Shown here: positions 22,914-34,100 of the stretch, piece by piece
How the letters are laid out: each line of letters opens with the position of its first letter
Position numbering within the stretch: position 1 is the first letter of the stretch
Assembly: GCF_001540865.1 (NCBI RefSeq)
Contig: NC_033634.1
Span: forward strand, 424,498-488,497
Source: Ananas comosus
Taxonomy: Eukaryota > Streptophyta > Magnoliopsida > Poales > Bromeliaceae
Direction of reading: 5' to 3'
DNA: 64,000 nucleotides
Notes under the pieces: model-generated
The model's database searches: none
The model's input: only the letters and a program-made list of their open reading frames with translations
Told to the model about the DNA's origin: nothing
Position numbers and translations under genes: made by a program

Positions 22914-24941
22914 ATGCTTCTCCTTCCCCGCCTTCGTCTCCCGAATCCCTCCAAAACCCTAATAAACCTAGTAAACCCCAATAATCCGTCGCCATGCCCC
23001 GCCCAATCCCTCCTTCCTCATCCGCCACCACTCTCCTCCGCCGCCGACGCCTCCTCCCTCGATCCCTCTCCCTCTCCACCGCCCCCGGCGTCGGCGTCGG
23101 AGACGGACGAGCTCTTCCGGCGGCCGCAGCGGCAGGGTGGGTACACGCAGGGGGACGCGACGTACGTGGCCCTGGCGCGGTCCATCTCGGCGGCGGATCC
23201 TCCGGACCTGGGCGCCCTCCGCAGCCTGCTCCGACGCATGCGCGGCGACCCCCGGGCCTTCCCGGAGGCGGTGTTCCCCCCGCTCATCTCGGCGCTGGGC
23301 CGCTCCGCCCTGCCCCTCGCGGCCCTCCGCCTCTTCTACTCCATGCTCCCTTCCTTCCGCTGCGCCCCCTCCGCCCTCTCCCTCAACTCCGCCCTCTCCG
23401 CCCTCCTCCACCCATCCTCCCCGCTGCCCCCCTCCCTCGCCCTCCCCTTCTTCTCCTCCGCCCTCCGCCGCTTCCCCGGCTCCGTCGCCCCCACGCTCCT
23501 CTCCTTCAACCTCCTCCTCAAGTCCCTCGCCCGATCCTCGCGCTCCCCGCGCGCCCTCGACACCGCCCTCGACATCCTCCACCGCGAGCTCCCCCGCCGC
23601 GGCCTCCGCCCCGACGCCTACTCCTACTCCACCGTCATCTCCGCCCTCGCCTCCGCCGGCCGCGTCCCCGACGCCTCCGCCCTCCTCCACGAGATGCTCC
23701 TCGACTGCGGCGGCGCCGGCGCCCCGCCCCCCGCCGCCGCCGCATTCAACCCCATCCTCGGCGCCCTCCTCCGCTCCGGCGACCTCCGCGCCGCCGCCAA
23801 GCTCCTCCGCTTCATGCTCCTCAAGGGCTGCCCCCCCTCCCTCGCCACCTACAATACCCTCATCCACGGCCTCCTCCTCCGCGGCCGCGCCGCCGCCGCC
23901 GCCGCCGTGCTACGCCGCATGGTCGACGTCGACGGGCTCTCCCCCAGCGCCGCCACCTACGGCGCCCTCGCCCACGGCCTCGCCGCCCTCGGCCGCCCCC
24001 TCGACGCCCTCCGCGTCCTCGACCAGATGGAGTCCAGCGGCCTCGAGCCCAACGAGTTCGTCTACTCCGCTCTCATATCCGGCCTCTTCCGATCCGACGA
24101 TCCCGACCGAGCGGTGGCCCTGTGGGAGGCGATGATAGGCAAAGGCGTGAGGCCCAACACGGTGCTCTTCTCTGCGCTCATCGACGGGCTCGCGCGGCAC
24201 GGGCGCATGGACGCGGCGGAGGCGGCGTTCGCCGACATGACCGCGGAGAACTGCACCCCGAACGTGGTCACCTACAGCTCCATGGTGAGGGGTTACTTCA
24301 AGGCCGGGGACGGCCAACGGGCGCTCGCCACGTGGCGGCAGATGGTGGACGCCCGGTGCGAGCCCAACGCGATCAGCTACAGCATCCTGATCGACGGCCT
24401 GTGCGAGTCGGGGAAGCTGAAGGACGGCATGATGGTGTGGAAGCACATGCTGAGCAGGGGCTGCGCGCCGGACGTGGTCGCCTACAGCGCCATGATCAAA
24501 GGGCTCTGCGAGGCCGGGGCGGTGGACGGAGGGCTCAGATTGTTCCACGACATGTTGGCCCGAGGGGACGTGGAGCCCGACGTGGTGACTTACAACACGC
24601 TGTTTGACGGGCTGCTCAAGGGGGGCGACCTCACTGGAGCCGTGGACTTGTTGGGTCGGATGCTGGACCGCGGCTGCGACCCGGATCCAATAACGTGCAA
24701 TATATTCTGGAGGGAGGTGGGGGTGGAGGAGGAAAAAGGGAGGGAGTTTTTGGATGGGCTGGTGGTGAGGCTGTGTAAAAGGGGGAGGGTCGGCGCCGCG
24801 GCGGACGTCGTCGGTGTGATGTTGGGGAAGTTTTTGGGGCCGCAGGGAGCGACATGGGAAATGGTGGCGAGGGCAGTTTGCAGGCGGAAGAGGGTGCTCG
24901 AGACGATCGACAGGTTCTGGGACGAGATACGGGGCACGTGA
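22914..24941 (+). CDS. EMB1025: Pentatricopeptide repeat protein, EMB1025 (At4g20090)-like, 675 aa
   Basis: This is one intronless frame of 675 codons, usual for P-class PPR genes. The first ~75 residues are Ser/Pro/Leu-rich with few acids, consistent with an organelle presequence. PPR repeats of ~35 residues follow to about residue 600, with hallmark pieces such as TYNTLIHGLLLRGRAAAAAA, VLFSALIDGLARHGRMDAAE, VVTYSSMVRGYFKAGDGQRA and VVTYNTLFDGLLKGGDLTGA. The C-terminal part (LDRGCDPDPITCN, FLDGLVVRLCKRGRV, VMLGKFLGPQGATWEM) closely follows my memory of Arabidopsis EMB1025, whose loss is embryo-lethal. PPR proteins bind organelle RNA; the target here is unknown. The first ~1.15 kb uses C almost exclusively at third codon positions and this relaxes towards the 3' end, the usual grass/commelinid gradient. 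Confidence 0.93.
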   Translation: MLLLPRLRLPNPSKTLINLVNPNNPSPCPAQSLLPHPPPLSSAADASSLDPSPSPPPPASASETDELFRRPQRQGGYTQGDATYVALARSISAADPPDLGALRSLLRRMRGDPRAFPEAVFPPLISALGRSALPLAALRLFYSMLPSFRCAPSALSLNSALSALLHPSSPLPPSLALPFFSSALRRFPGSVAPTLLSFNLLLKSLARSSRSPRALDTALDILHRELPRRGLRPDAYSYSTVISALASAGRVPDASALLHEMLLDCGGAGAPPPAAAAFNPILGALLRSGDLRAAAKLLRFMLLKGCPPSLATYNTLIHGLLLRGRAAAAAAVLRRMVDVDGLSPSAATYGALAHGLAALGRPLDALRVLDQMESSGLEPNEFVYSALISGLFRSDDPDRAVALWEAMIGKGVRPNTVLFSALIDGLARHGRMDAAEAAFADMTAENCTPNVVTYSSMVRGYFKAGDGQRALATWRQMVDARCEPNAISYSILIDGLCESGKLKDGMMVWKHMLSRGCAPDVVAYSAMIKGLCEAGAVDGGLRLFHDMLARGDVEPDVVTYNTLFDGLLKGGDLTGAVDLLGRMLDRGCDPDPITCNIFWREVGVEEEKGREFLDGLVVRLCKRGRVGAAADVVGVMLGKFLGPQGATWEMVARAVCRRKRVLETIDRFWDEIRGT

Positions 24942-25362
24942 GAAGGGAGTTTTTGGAGTTCTTGTTTGTATATTTAGAGGGGATTTTTGTTGTAACACTA
25001 ATTATTGTAATTCTTTTCCTCCCTAGAGAGTTTTAATAAGGAAGAGATTGCTCAAGTGGAGCATTATCACATGCACTAATGTCTCACTCATTCTGGGCTT
25101 TTAACATAAATAATAATGGCCACAATAAGAAAAAAAAAATTTAAAACAACAAACCATCTCCACCAATTCGTTCCAGTGTTGGTCCATTCATTTGAGCGTC
25201 CAATGTAATCTTCTTAAACCGAAGTTATTTAAGAGATCAAAGCATGACAATCTTCATGTATTTGATAATAGACGGTAAGAAAAGCTGATGCATATGCAAG
25301 TTCACACTACGCTTCACTAGACTCTCCATACGAATACGTTCATTTTCCGAAGGGATCATCGA
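24942..25362. other. Intergenic region between convergent PPR and YL1-like genes
   Basis: These are the 3' flanks of both genes, AT-rich. No coding or repeat signal was seen. Confidence 0.5.
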
Positions 25363-27701
25363 TCATCTTCTTCCGCGGCTATCCCTGTAGGGTCCCTCAC
25401 TCTCTTGATCCTTTAGGAGGCCGAGGAATGCAAGAAAGCCAAAGAAGAAGAAGCCTCCGGACCAGGGATAACCTCCGCCCCCACCACCGCCCCCTCCACC
25501 ATCATCATCATCACGAGGCGGGAATCCTGAACCCCCATCGTCGAGCTCCGGCGACTTCTCCTTCCCTGATATCCATTAACAAGTTCAACAGTCCTGTTAA
25601 CAATATTATTTCTTTCCTAAGAAACTATAGGTGGAATACAATCCATTAACAAGTTCAACAGTCCTGTTAACAATATTATTTCTTTCCTAAGAAACTATAG
25701 GTGGAATAAAAGATCGTCCCTGCACTTTCACCACAAAGCAAAATCGGTGCTAAAATATTTAGACCATGAAGTACCCTATGTAGTGTCCCTAGCTCCATAT
25801 TCCATCCAACGTACGCAGTTGATGCATGTGCTCTGATCATGAGCCACGTACAACACATTGGCCATTCATTTCTTTTCAAGAAAAAGGATTTCTCCTCTCA
25901 ATTTATCGTCATATAGGTGTAAATCAACCATTCTACATTCGGCGATAACACATAAAGCATCCAGCTGAACATATGATGGATGACAAATGGAACGAGGGCT
26001 GCAATAGCAAAATGTAGGAAAGTGCAAGGACTATAATGTTTAAGTTTTTTTTAAAAAAAATTCAGGGATTTGAGTTCCAATATGGAAAGTATAAAGACCT
26101 ATTATTGTATCTACCCTTTCTTTTTTATTTTTTTGCCAATATCATCCTTTTGGGTGATTTATATATATATATATAATTACCTTGGATTGGGGCGATTGTA
26201 ATTGTTGATGATTGGCGAGTAACAGTCTGCGTCTGCTCTGCTGCACATCTGGCGTTCTGCCGCACAAACCAACAATAAAACAAATTACTACCAAAATTAT
26301 TTAATACTAATAAGAAACTGGTAATTAGTTTGAGTTGTAAATTAAAGTAGACGAACAATTTCAGCGCAACAAAAAAGTGAATAGCAAATCGAGAAAACTT
26401 GCCTTTTAGTGAGTTAAGAAACCCACATTGTTTCATTGAGGACTCACACTGTTTTTAAAAGCTAAGCCTTCTGATTTTCCAAAGTCCAATGATAGGAAAA
26501 AAGGCTTCGTCAGGTTTTTTTGAGGGAAATGTGATCATTGTATTGATTCTTAACAACATGTAAACTATACTTTATTCTTTTTCCTACGACTTCTGAAACA
26601 AATGTCCAGAAACAAAAGTTATTGAAATTAAAAGAAGTTCATTATTTTCTTCCTATTTATTCTTTTTCCTATGACTTGTGAAACAAGCAATTCTTTGCTC
26701 ACACAAACAAAGTTTCAAGTCAATTAAGTACAAACCTTCCAATCAAAGATAAAGAAATTCTACTAATCATAAAGCTTCATGTTCCTGTATCTAAAAGTTT
26801 CAGTTCACCAAGCATGTATTATGCATTTTACTTGCCTTCTTTAACTTGTAAGCTTAGTTCAGGAACATATTATTTATTATACATTTTAAATGCCTTCTTT
26901 ACTTGTAAACTTAGTTAAGGAAACATACCATTACTGCAGTGCATATCATTGCATTGGCACGTAAACTTGTCGCTCGAAGACTAACTTGTCTTTTTGGAAA
27001 TGGCTGACATTTTGTGCAGGGTATTGCTAGACCAGACTTGGTAAGCTGAACCCGCTGAACCCTCTGACCGCTCAAAATTTTCTTCTCCCCTGTAAAAATT
27101 AAACATAGGATATGATCACAATAACTAATAAGAGAACAGCATAACTATTTTGTGCAAAGTGCCCAAAAGACGCAAGAATATCATCAATGCCTAGAATGGT
27201 GATATAGCGATGTCATCAAAACATCAATTTGCTTTACATCTTCAGATAAAAGTTATGTAATTAGTCTCACTTCCAACGTTGTCAATATTAACTCATTTAC
27301 CTGCATAAGTGCTTTACATGAATCTTGAAAGGCAGTATACATGAATCACTCCCAAATTCAAAATTATTTTTGCAATAGTCAAAACATAGTGTAACATTAG
27401 AAAAAATGAAATGATTCGAAGATGAGAATTATAAAGGGACAACAAAGGTTGAAATAACAGGTATCTAAGGTGCTGAATATTTGTTTTTCAGAGCTAGCCC
27501 GAGTAGTATACACTAAGAATATCAACATTTCAATGGAAAGTATGATGATGTAGCGAATGATATAGGAGGGTTATCAAAGGGCAGTTTTGAATGGCATAAT
27601 GTAAAAGCTATAATTTACTACAAACAAAATAATGGCCTACCTGAGGAGTTTTTTGATGTGATTGCAAGTGAAGGGATGGTCGCAGCTGATAAAGACATCA
27701 T
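25363..27701 (-). CDS. Small plastid protein resembling YELLOW LEAF 1 (YL1), 166 aa
   Basis: Four coding exons on the minus strand join in phase: 27701-27641, 27089-26929, 26256-26181 and 25565-25363. A 5' UTR exon near 29000-28963 is separated by a long leader intron. The N-terminus MMSLSAATIPSLAITSKNSS is Ser/Thr/Ala-rich without acids, like a chloroplast transit peptide. The C-terminal half has an acidic segment (SPELDDGGSGFPPRDDDD), a run of ten glycines, then the hydrophobic stretch WSGGFFFFGFLAFLGLL, a likely membrane-interacting helix, and a charged end. The acid-Gly-aromatic layout matches my recollection of proteins annotated YELLOW LEAF 1, chloroplastic, linked in rice to chloroplast ATP synthase assembly. 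That name is from memory and should be checked. The gene model itself is well supported. Confidence 0.72.
25571..25708. repeat. Two exact 68-bp tandem copies beside the last intron acceptor of the YL1-like gene
   Basis: 25571-25638 and 25641-25708 are identical (from ATCCATTAAC to GTGGAATA) with a period of 70 bp. They lie in the last intron; the proximal copy abuts the acceptor at 25566. No N is present, so this may be a real recent duplication. Confidence 0.93.
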
Positions 27702-27727
27702 GCTGAAGCTCCTTGTTTGGATAAATC

Positions 27728-29060
27728 TGCTAAACGAACACTAGCATTTCTGTAAGTACGCCAAAAAACATTGACAACATGCTTTCGAAGTGCAGCCAAA
27801 ATAAAGAAGTTAAATTTCTTGATTCAACATGCTGGAGATTTTTGTTTAAGGTAAAACATCAATTCATAGAATTCCCTACTTCCTCAAAGAAGATTGAGAT
27901 TTTTGTTTTTCATACTGTTCTTCTATTAATTTCCAAATTATGCATTACATAACCATATAACCTTTCTAAATTCAAAGTAATTATGTAAACGGGTGAGATG
28001 GACATTACATATAGCCATGCGTGCATATGCCTGCAGCTAGCAATATATAGTTTCTTGCTCAACTGGCTTAATTTCCCAGCCATGCTGGATCATCAAAACT
28101 AATAATTAAAAAGGAAAAGCAACTTCTTATGTAACAAGGTCTTTGCCACATGTTCTCTTGAAGCAACATAGGAATTGGTATATTGAACATCTCATACGTG
28201 TTTCAATCTGGAATATGCTAAATAAGTAACGAGGATGACCAGATGCAGAACCAACATCTAATCAATATAATCAACAAAAAAATGACTACATCCAGAACCG
28301 TCTAAGATAGAATAACTGCCTTAACAGATCCATCACAAGTATTTTTAGATGGAAACAGTATCCATACTAAAACTTAGGAACTGATAACGCTAAAACCTTT
28401 CAACACACTTATATCCGAGACACAGATTGTTACAAACCTTAGAAGGGAATTTTCACCAGCACAGTAAGATTAAGTAACACAGTTTGCTAACAATCATGAG
28501 TTTTTCGCATCGTTATATCTCCAAATACCTTTGGATTGACCTAAAATTTGACCAAATTAACCGTAATTAAAACAAAATCAATAGAAAGTGACGATTAATA
28601 CAAATCACAAATCAACCTGGCATCAGATACTACCTACCCTGAGAAAATTTTTACACGAGCAGATACGGTCAAATAACAACAACAAATCCGAAATAAATAA
28701 AATTTTATTTGTATTCGACAACACAAATAACCAAAATTGGGTGACAGGAATCCGAATCCCAAACGAAACAAATCATCTCTTGTAAAATTACCAGAGTGAA
28801 ACACAACGAATCAAACCCTACCAACTGGGTAGTTCTCAAATACGATCAAATTACGCTATCCAACCACGAGGAGACGTAATCGCTCGAGCTCCGAAGCAAG
28901 AGAAAACGGAGTTAGGGCACGAATTAGGAGATTCGAATGGGGAATGACGAGAGATGATAATACCTTTCGTTGCGGAGGGGACTCGGGGGATCGCCGAGGA
29001 AGAAACCTTAACCTTCGTAGCCCCAAGCGCGAGGAGGACGGGGTAAATAGGAGAACGAGT
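27728..29060 (-). promoter_or_regulatory. 5' UTR exon and ~1.2-kb leader intron of the YL1-like gene
   Basis: On the minus strand a GC-rich leader ends at CAACGAAAG/gtatta (about 28964). An acceptor precedes the ATG-bearing exon near 27727 (gtttagcag). The intron between is AT-rich with no repeat. Leader introns often raise expression in plants; that is inference here. Confidence 0.5.
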
Positions 29061-29554
29061 ATAGACGATAGGAATGGATTGTAAGAGGAGGAGGTATTTG
29101 GTGGGCCAGGCCGGTCCAAATTCGGTCGGTGAGAACCGACCTTGTTATTTTGCCGGTTTAATTGACCGCCGGTTCAGGGCCGCTAATAACTTGCTATAAT
29201 TTAGGCGTGTCTACTGTAGCAAAAATCATAAGCACATTTTTGGGACCCAAGAATAAATGCTCCAATTTATAGATTTCGATTCTACAACAAGGAAAAGTTA
29301 TTGGCAAATAAATAAATCTAATGCGAGTACCTTTTAAAAAAGAAAAACAAATAAGATTGTTTCAGCAAGTAACACTTCACCTTACGACTAGGCGTGAATT
29401 GTGAATCGCGACGAATCACTTATACCAAGATATTTTGATGAGCTCATCCAGATGCTATTATGGATTTTACTTACATTAGAATATTTTCATTTTAAAGTGG
29501 AACATTTAACTTTTAAATGTTAACAATTTGGGAGTTAAAAAAAAAATTCCCAGG

Positions 29555-29910
29555 TAGGAGTGTCAAACGGGCCGGGCGGCCCCGGCACGTGGGCCGCCCG
29601 GCCCGGCATGGCTGCGGGTCGGGCTGTAACACGGCCCAACCCGGCTCGAGTTCTCAGGCCGTTCTGGGCCGCTCCCTCCTGGGCCCGATGGCCCGGCACG
29701 GCACGACCAGTTCGGGCCGAAATCCGAGGCCCAAGGAAATGCCTTGGGCCTTGGGGTCCAATCTCTTGGGGAGAAGGGCCAAGCCCTTCTACCTAAGAGC
29801 TCTCCTCCCAAGGTCTGCAGTGGCAGACCTTCAGACCTTGGGAGGGATGCTTCTTGGTCCAATGGACCAAAATCCTTTGGTCCATTGGACCAAAAGCTTA
29901 ATTTTTAAGA
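29555..29910 (+). mobile_element. hAT-like transposon end with fold-back inverted repeats
   Basis: It starts TAGGAGTGTCAAACGGGCCG, like the ends of many plant non-autonomous hAT elements. GC-rich GGGCCGCCCGGCCCGGC motifs follow. Further in is a 13-bp perfect inverted repeat CTCCCAAGGTCTG / CAGACCTTGGGAG (29805-29817, 29832-29844), then two near-identical palindromes GGTCCAATGGACC and GGTCCATTGGACC (29856-29868, 29879-29891). The other terminus and the 8-bp target duplication were not found. Open frames here are composition artefacts. Confidence 0.55.
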
Positions 29911-30060
29911 AATAATAATAATAAAAATGTTTATAATATTTTTAAGAAAATTTAAAAAATTATTATTTTATAGTTATTTTTATAAATTTTAAATTTTCTA
30001 ATCAAAATACTAAATTAAATAAAAATAGCCCAGCCTGGCACGTAACTTCCTAGAACAAAA

Positions 30061-30218
30061 TGGCAACAGACTTAATGGTTGGTACCCGAAATCCAAATTT
30101 GAATCTTAGTTAATTTGCATTTCTAGCTAAGTTTATTTCTAAATGAAATAAACGAAGTGGATAGCGTGCGACCTATCTCTAATAATAAAAAAAGAAAAAA
30201 AAAAAAGAAAAAAAATAA
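30061..30218 (+). mobile_element. SINE-like copy with A-rich tail
   Basis: It shares with five other places in this window the block order GATGGTTAGTATCCGA, a B-box-like TTGAATC, AGCTAAGTTTATTTCTAAAT, GAAATAAAYGAAG and TAGCGTGC, then a poly(A)-like tail (30185-30218). No flanking target duplication was resolved. Confidence 0.65.
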
Positions 30219-30729
30219 AGGATCTAGTATCCTACGACCATAAATAGTCAGAGACGGAAATAAACAAAGTTAGCTAAGCAAACACTTTAGCTCACAGCAA
30301 CGACAGATTCATCCACAATGAGATTTATTATTAACAGGCTGCCAAAAACCGAGAGATTAATTTTTCTGCAGAACTAAAGGCAAATAACATACTAAAACAG
30401 GCAAATTAAAGCAGAAGGAAAAATAGCTATACGCATAACATCAAGTGCACCAAAGTTAGTCGCCAATCGGAAATTTTATAAACCGCGAGTGAACAATATA
30501 CCATTTCGAGAACAAGTCTCAGTAATTTATAGTATCCTTCTCATTTCCAACCCAACGGACACCCACAGCAGGAAAATTGTCTCCTTTCATGATATGCTTT
30601 ATTTGAAGTTAATGTTTTTTGATGATTAAAATTCCTCAATACTAGAAAGCTACCGCAGCCAGCAGGCTAATGCCAACCAGAACAACCAGATGTAACGAGA
30701 GTTCCTCGACAAAAGTTGTCATATTTAGC

Positions 30730-31128
30730 TTATTTTTGCGAATTAATCAGATTGCGGATGACAAACGGAAGAATTCCCCCATGGTTGAAATAAGCCAATT
30801 CAACCTGCACAACAAAGAAATCGTCACTGATGTGTAAGCTGCAAGCAATCAAATGAAAATTGACAAATTAGGAAGCTTTTTACGTGTTGCATAGGTTCAA
30901 CAGCATGCAGCAGCACTGTGAGGTCTTTAAATTATTTCTGGATTTTTTTTTTTTTTTTAATACTTGTGTGCAGGCTCTATAGAACTAAGTTTCGAATGGT
31001 GCTGCTTCCTAAATGGGCTATAAAGATGAATAGGTATGGTAAAGAACCAATCAAATATTTCCACTTTCATCAGTTTACTCTCGATAAGACAGGACTCCAA
31101 AATGTCTCCAACAACCTAACCATGAAAG

Positions 31129-31180
<52 letters not shown>

Positions 31181-34100
31181 GTATACTGCTGATTAAGAAT
31201 TATTTCAGCTTGTAGGCATCAACAAGGATCACCACCAAAAAACATAACAACAAGATTTTCATGCAATTTAGGGTCAAAAAAAGTCACAAGAAGCTTGGAT
31301 TAAGAAAATTACCTCTGTGTCAAAGCGAACTGTACACGTGAAAGACTTTCCAGTGTCTGTAACAACAGTGATGTCTTGTCCAGGTCGGATCTCACTAATG
31401 TTGCTTGGCAGGTCTATTGTGTACCTCTCATGCCCGGTGAGGCCAAGCGAATCAGCATCTTCACCTGGCTTGAAGCAAAGGGGGACAATGCCCATCCCTA
31501 CTAAATTGCTCCGGTGAATTCTCTCAAAGCTTTTAGCAATCACGGCTTTGACTCCCTGTTAGTAAACTATATTAGGAATTGACAAAACGAAAGGTGAAGA
31601 CGAAAGTATAGATATTCACCTTTATACACCTGCAATAGTATTTACTTAGATATATAGCCCTGTAAAAATTTGAATTTCATTTGTAGATGTACTTAGAAAG
31701 GTGCCTCTCCTTTAACAACCTTGTTTCCAGTACAAAACCAAGTTTCCCCCAGACAACTCCCCACTTTAACATAAGGTTATTTTGGTGAGAATGTGAAACA
31801 TCAAAGTCGAAGAATCTTTATATGAAGAGTCTGCTTAGAGTCATTATCTAGATCAGTTCAAAATCAAACTTGTTTTTCTATTTTTTAAATTATATTTTGT
31901 ATATATAAGAAAAATAAGATTTCAAAAAGCAATTTATGTAAATAGATGATTTTGAAGGGACATACATGTAAAAGACCCAGCTTAAGAAACCAATGACTTG
32001 TAGAGATAAACTTACCAGCAGCATTGGGCCCTTGGCAGCCCAGTCTCGAGAGCTACCGCTGCCATACTCGGCTCCGGCCAAAACAATGGTATCATGACCA
32101 GCGGCCTTGTACCTCTGAAAACAGAGAAAACCGATAGAGCTTAGCCAAGCTGCTTTCTATCATGATAGATATATAACAGAAAACAAGACAAGATAGTAAT
32201 TCTTACAAACAGAGCATATGATATTACGAAAATCCAAAGGATCACTGAAAATTAGGAAAGCAAGAATGTGAACTAGTTAAAGCAGAAAAATGAATCAATG
32301 AATTGGTTCAGACTAACCATTGCTACATCAAACACATAGAGCTTCTCCCCAGTAGGAACGTGAATAGTCTTTGGTCCAACCTCTCCCTTCAAGAGCTTAT
32401 TCACAAGACGAATGTTCGCAAAAGTTCCTCTGGCCATTACTTCATCATTCCCCCGACGGCTCCCATAGGAATTGAAGTCTTTACGGTCCACACCCCTTTC
32501 AAGTAAGTATTTCGCAGCAGGACTGTCCTTGTGAATGCTTCCAGCTGGCGAAATGTGATCGGTGGTGATGCTGTCGCCGAAGTTTAAGAGGCAGTAAGCA
32601 TCGTTCACCCCGTGGGGTCCAGGAGGAGCCATGGTCATATCCTTGAAGTACGGGGGCTCGTGAATGTAGGTAGAGTTTGGGTCCCATGAGTAAAGGGTTG
32701 TGGCGGGGACTGTCAGCTGGTTCCACATGGCGTTGCCTTTGGTGATTGCTTCATATGTGCTCTTGAACATATCAGGCAATACACTAGACTGAACAACCTG
32801 GAAAAGTAGCTTCTCTTGTTAGAAGAGAATAAGCTGAAAGGTAAGAGGATGATGTTAAGAATGCTTGAATATAACTTTCTTTCCTAAAAAGGAAGCTGTG
32901 TTATTCAACTAAAATCACAATGACGAGAAGTATATACCTCTGCAATTTCTTCAGTTGATGGCCATATATCCTTGAAGTAAATATTCTTGCCATTTTTTCC
33001 TACTCCGATCGGCTCCTTCTCGAAGTCAATGTCAACCTGTTACAAGTCATAGTTTCTGAGGAATGTCCATTTGCAGTGTAGACATACCTCACAATGCACA
33101 AAAACAGCAATCGAAATATAAAGAACATCTTATTACTGAAGAAGATTTACTTCAAGAGAAATATTACAAGCTTTTATGAAATAATCAAGCTCCTCCACTG
33201 AGTTGGTAGTTGGCTAAATTAAATTATAGCAGTAATTATCATGTATTAGATTGAAAATATAGTCTGACAGCCAGGCAAAAGAATGCCATTTTTCAAAGCA
33301 GAGCGGAAAACAACAAAACCGACATAGGAGAGACTGCAGGTTCAGAAAGGCTGTCCGGGAGAGTAGATAGTATAATGTAATATTCTCTTTGCTCTATTTC
33401 TTTAAGTTTCATGATCTTATACTTTTATCTTGGAAAAAATAACATGCTTTGCTAGATAAGAACTGAAAAAAAAAACGATAGGAAATAATAAATAGATTAT
33501 GAAAATCTCTAGTCTTCTTTGCTAATTAATTATAAAGAGTTAGCTTTTTCCAGACGAACAATCTCCAACAATAGGAAAGAAAAATATGGAAATGATCAGT
33601 TACCGTGCCAGCAAGCGCATATGCTACAACAAGTGGTGGTGAGGCAAGATAGTTTGCTCGAGTCAAGGGATGCACCCGACCCTCGAAGTTTCTATTGCCG
33701 GAAAGAACAGCAGCAGCAACAACATCTATTACAAGAGAGATAAGACCAAACTCAGAGAGTATATCGTAAGCAATGTAGGGCTAAAAAGGAAACTCCAACC
33801 CAGATACATACAAAGTGCATTTATTGACAAAAGTTAAAGGTACCATTATCTGAAATTGCAGCAGCAACGGACTCGTCAAGATCTCCAGAGTTTCCAATAC
33901 ATGTAGTGCAGCCATATCCAACAATATGAAACCCTTGCTTATTCAAATACTCTTGAAGGCCACTGCATCAAAAAATAATAAACACAAACCGATATAAATT
34001 TAAATCCTACTCCGTATTTAACAGATATTAAATGGTCATAATGCCGTACCTCTTAAGCAAATATTTAGTTACAACTCCAGAACCTGGCGCAAGGCTTGTT

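Noticed and set aside
22968..23867. 299-codon open frame antisense to the PPR gene, plus long frames in the other plus-strand phases
   Set aside because: They are by-products of the C-biased third positions: Gly/Glu/Ala/Arg- or Pro/Ser-only composition, no domain, wholly inside the PPR coding region.
29560..29862. Pro/Gly/Arg-rich open frames on both strands
   Set aside because: These are produced by the GGGCC-rich hAT-like terminus and not by coding sequence.
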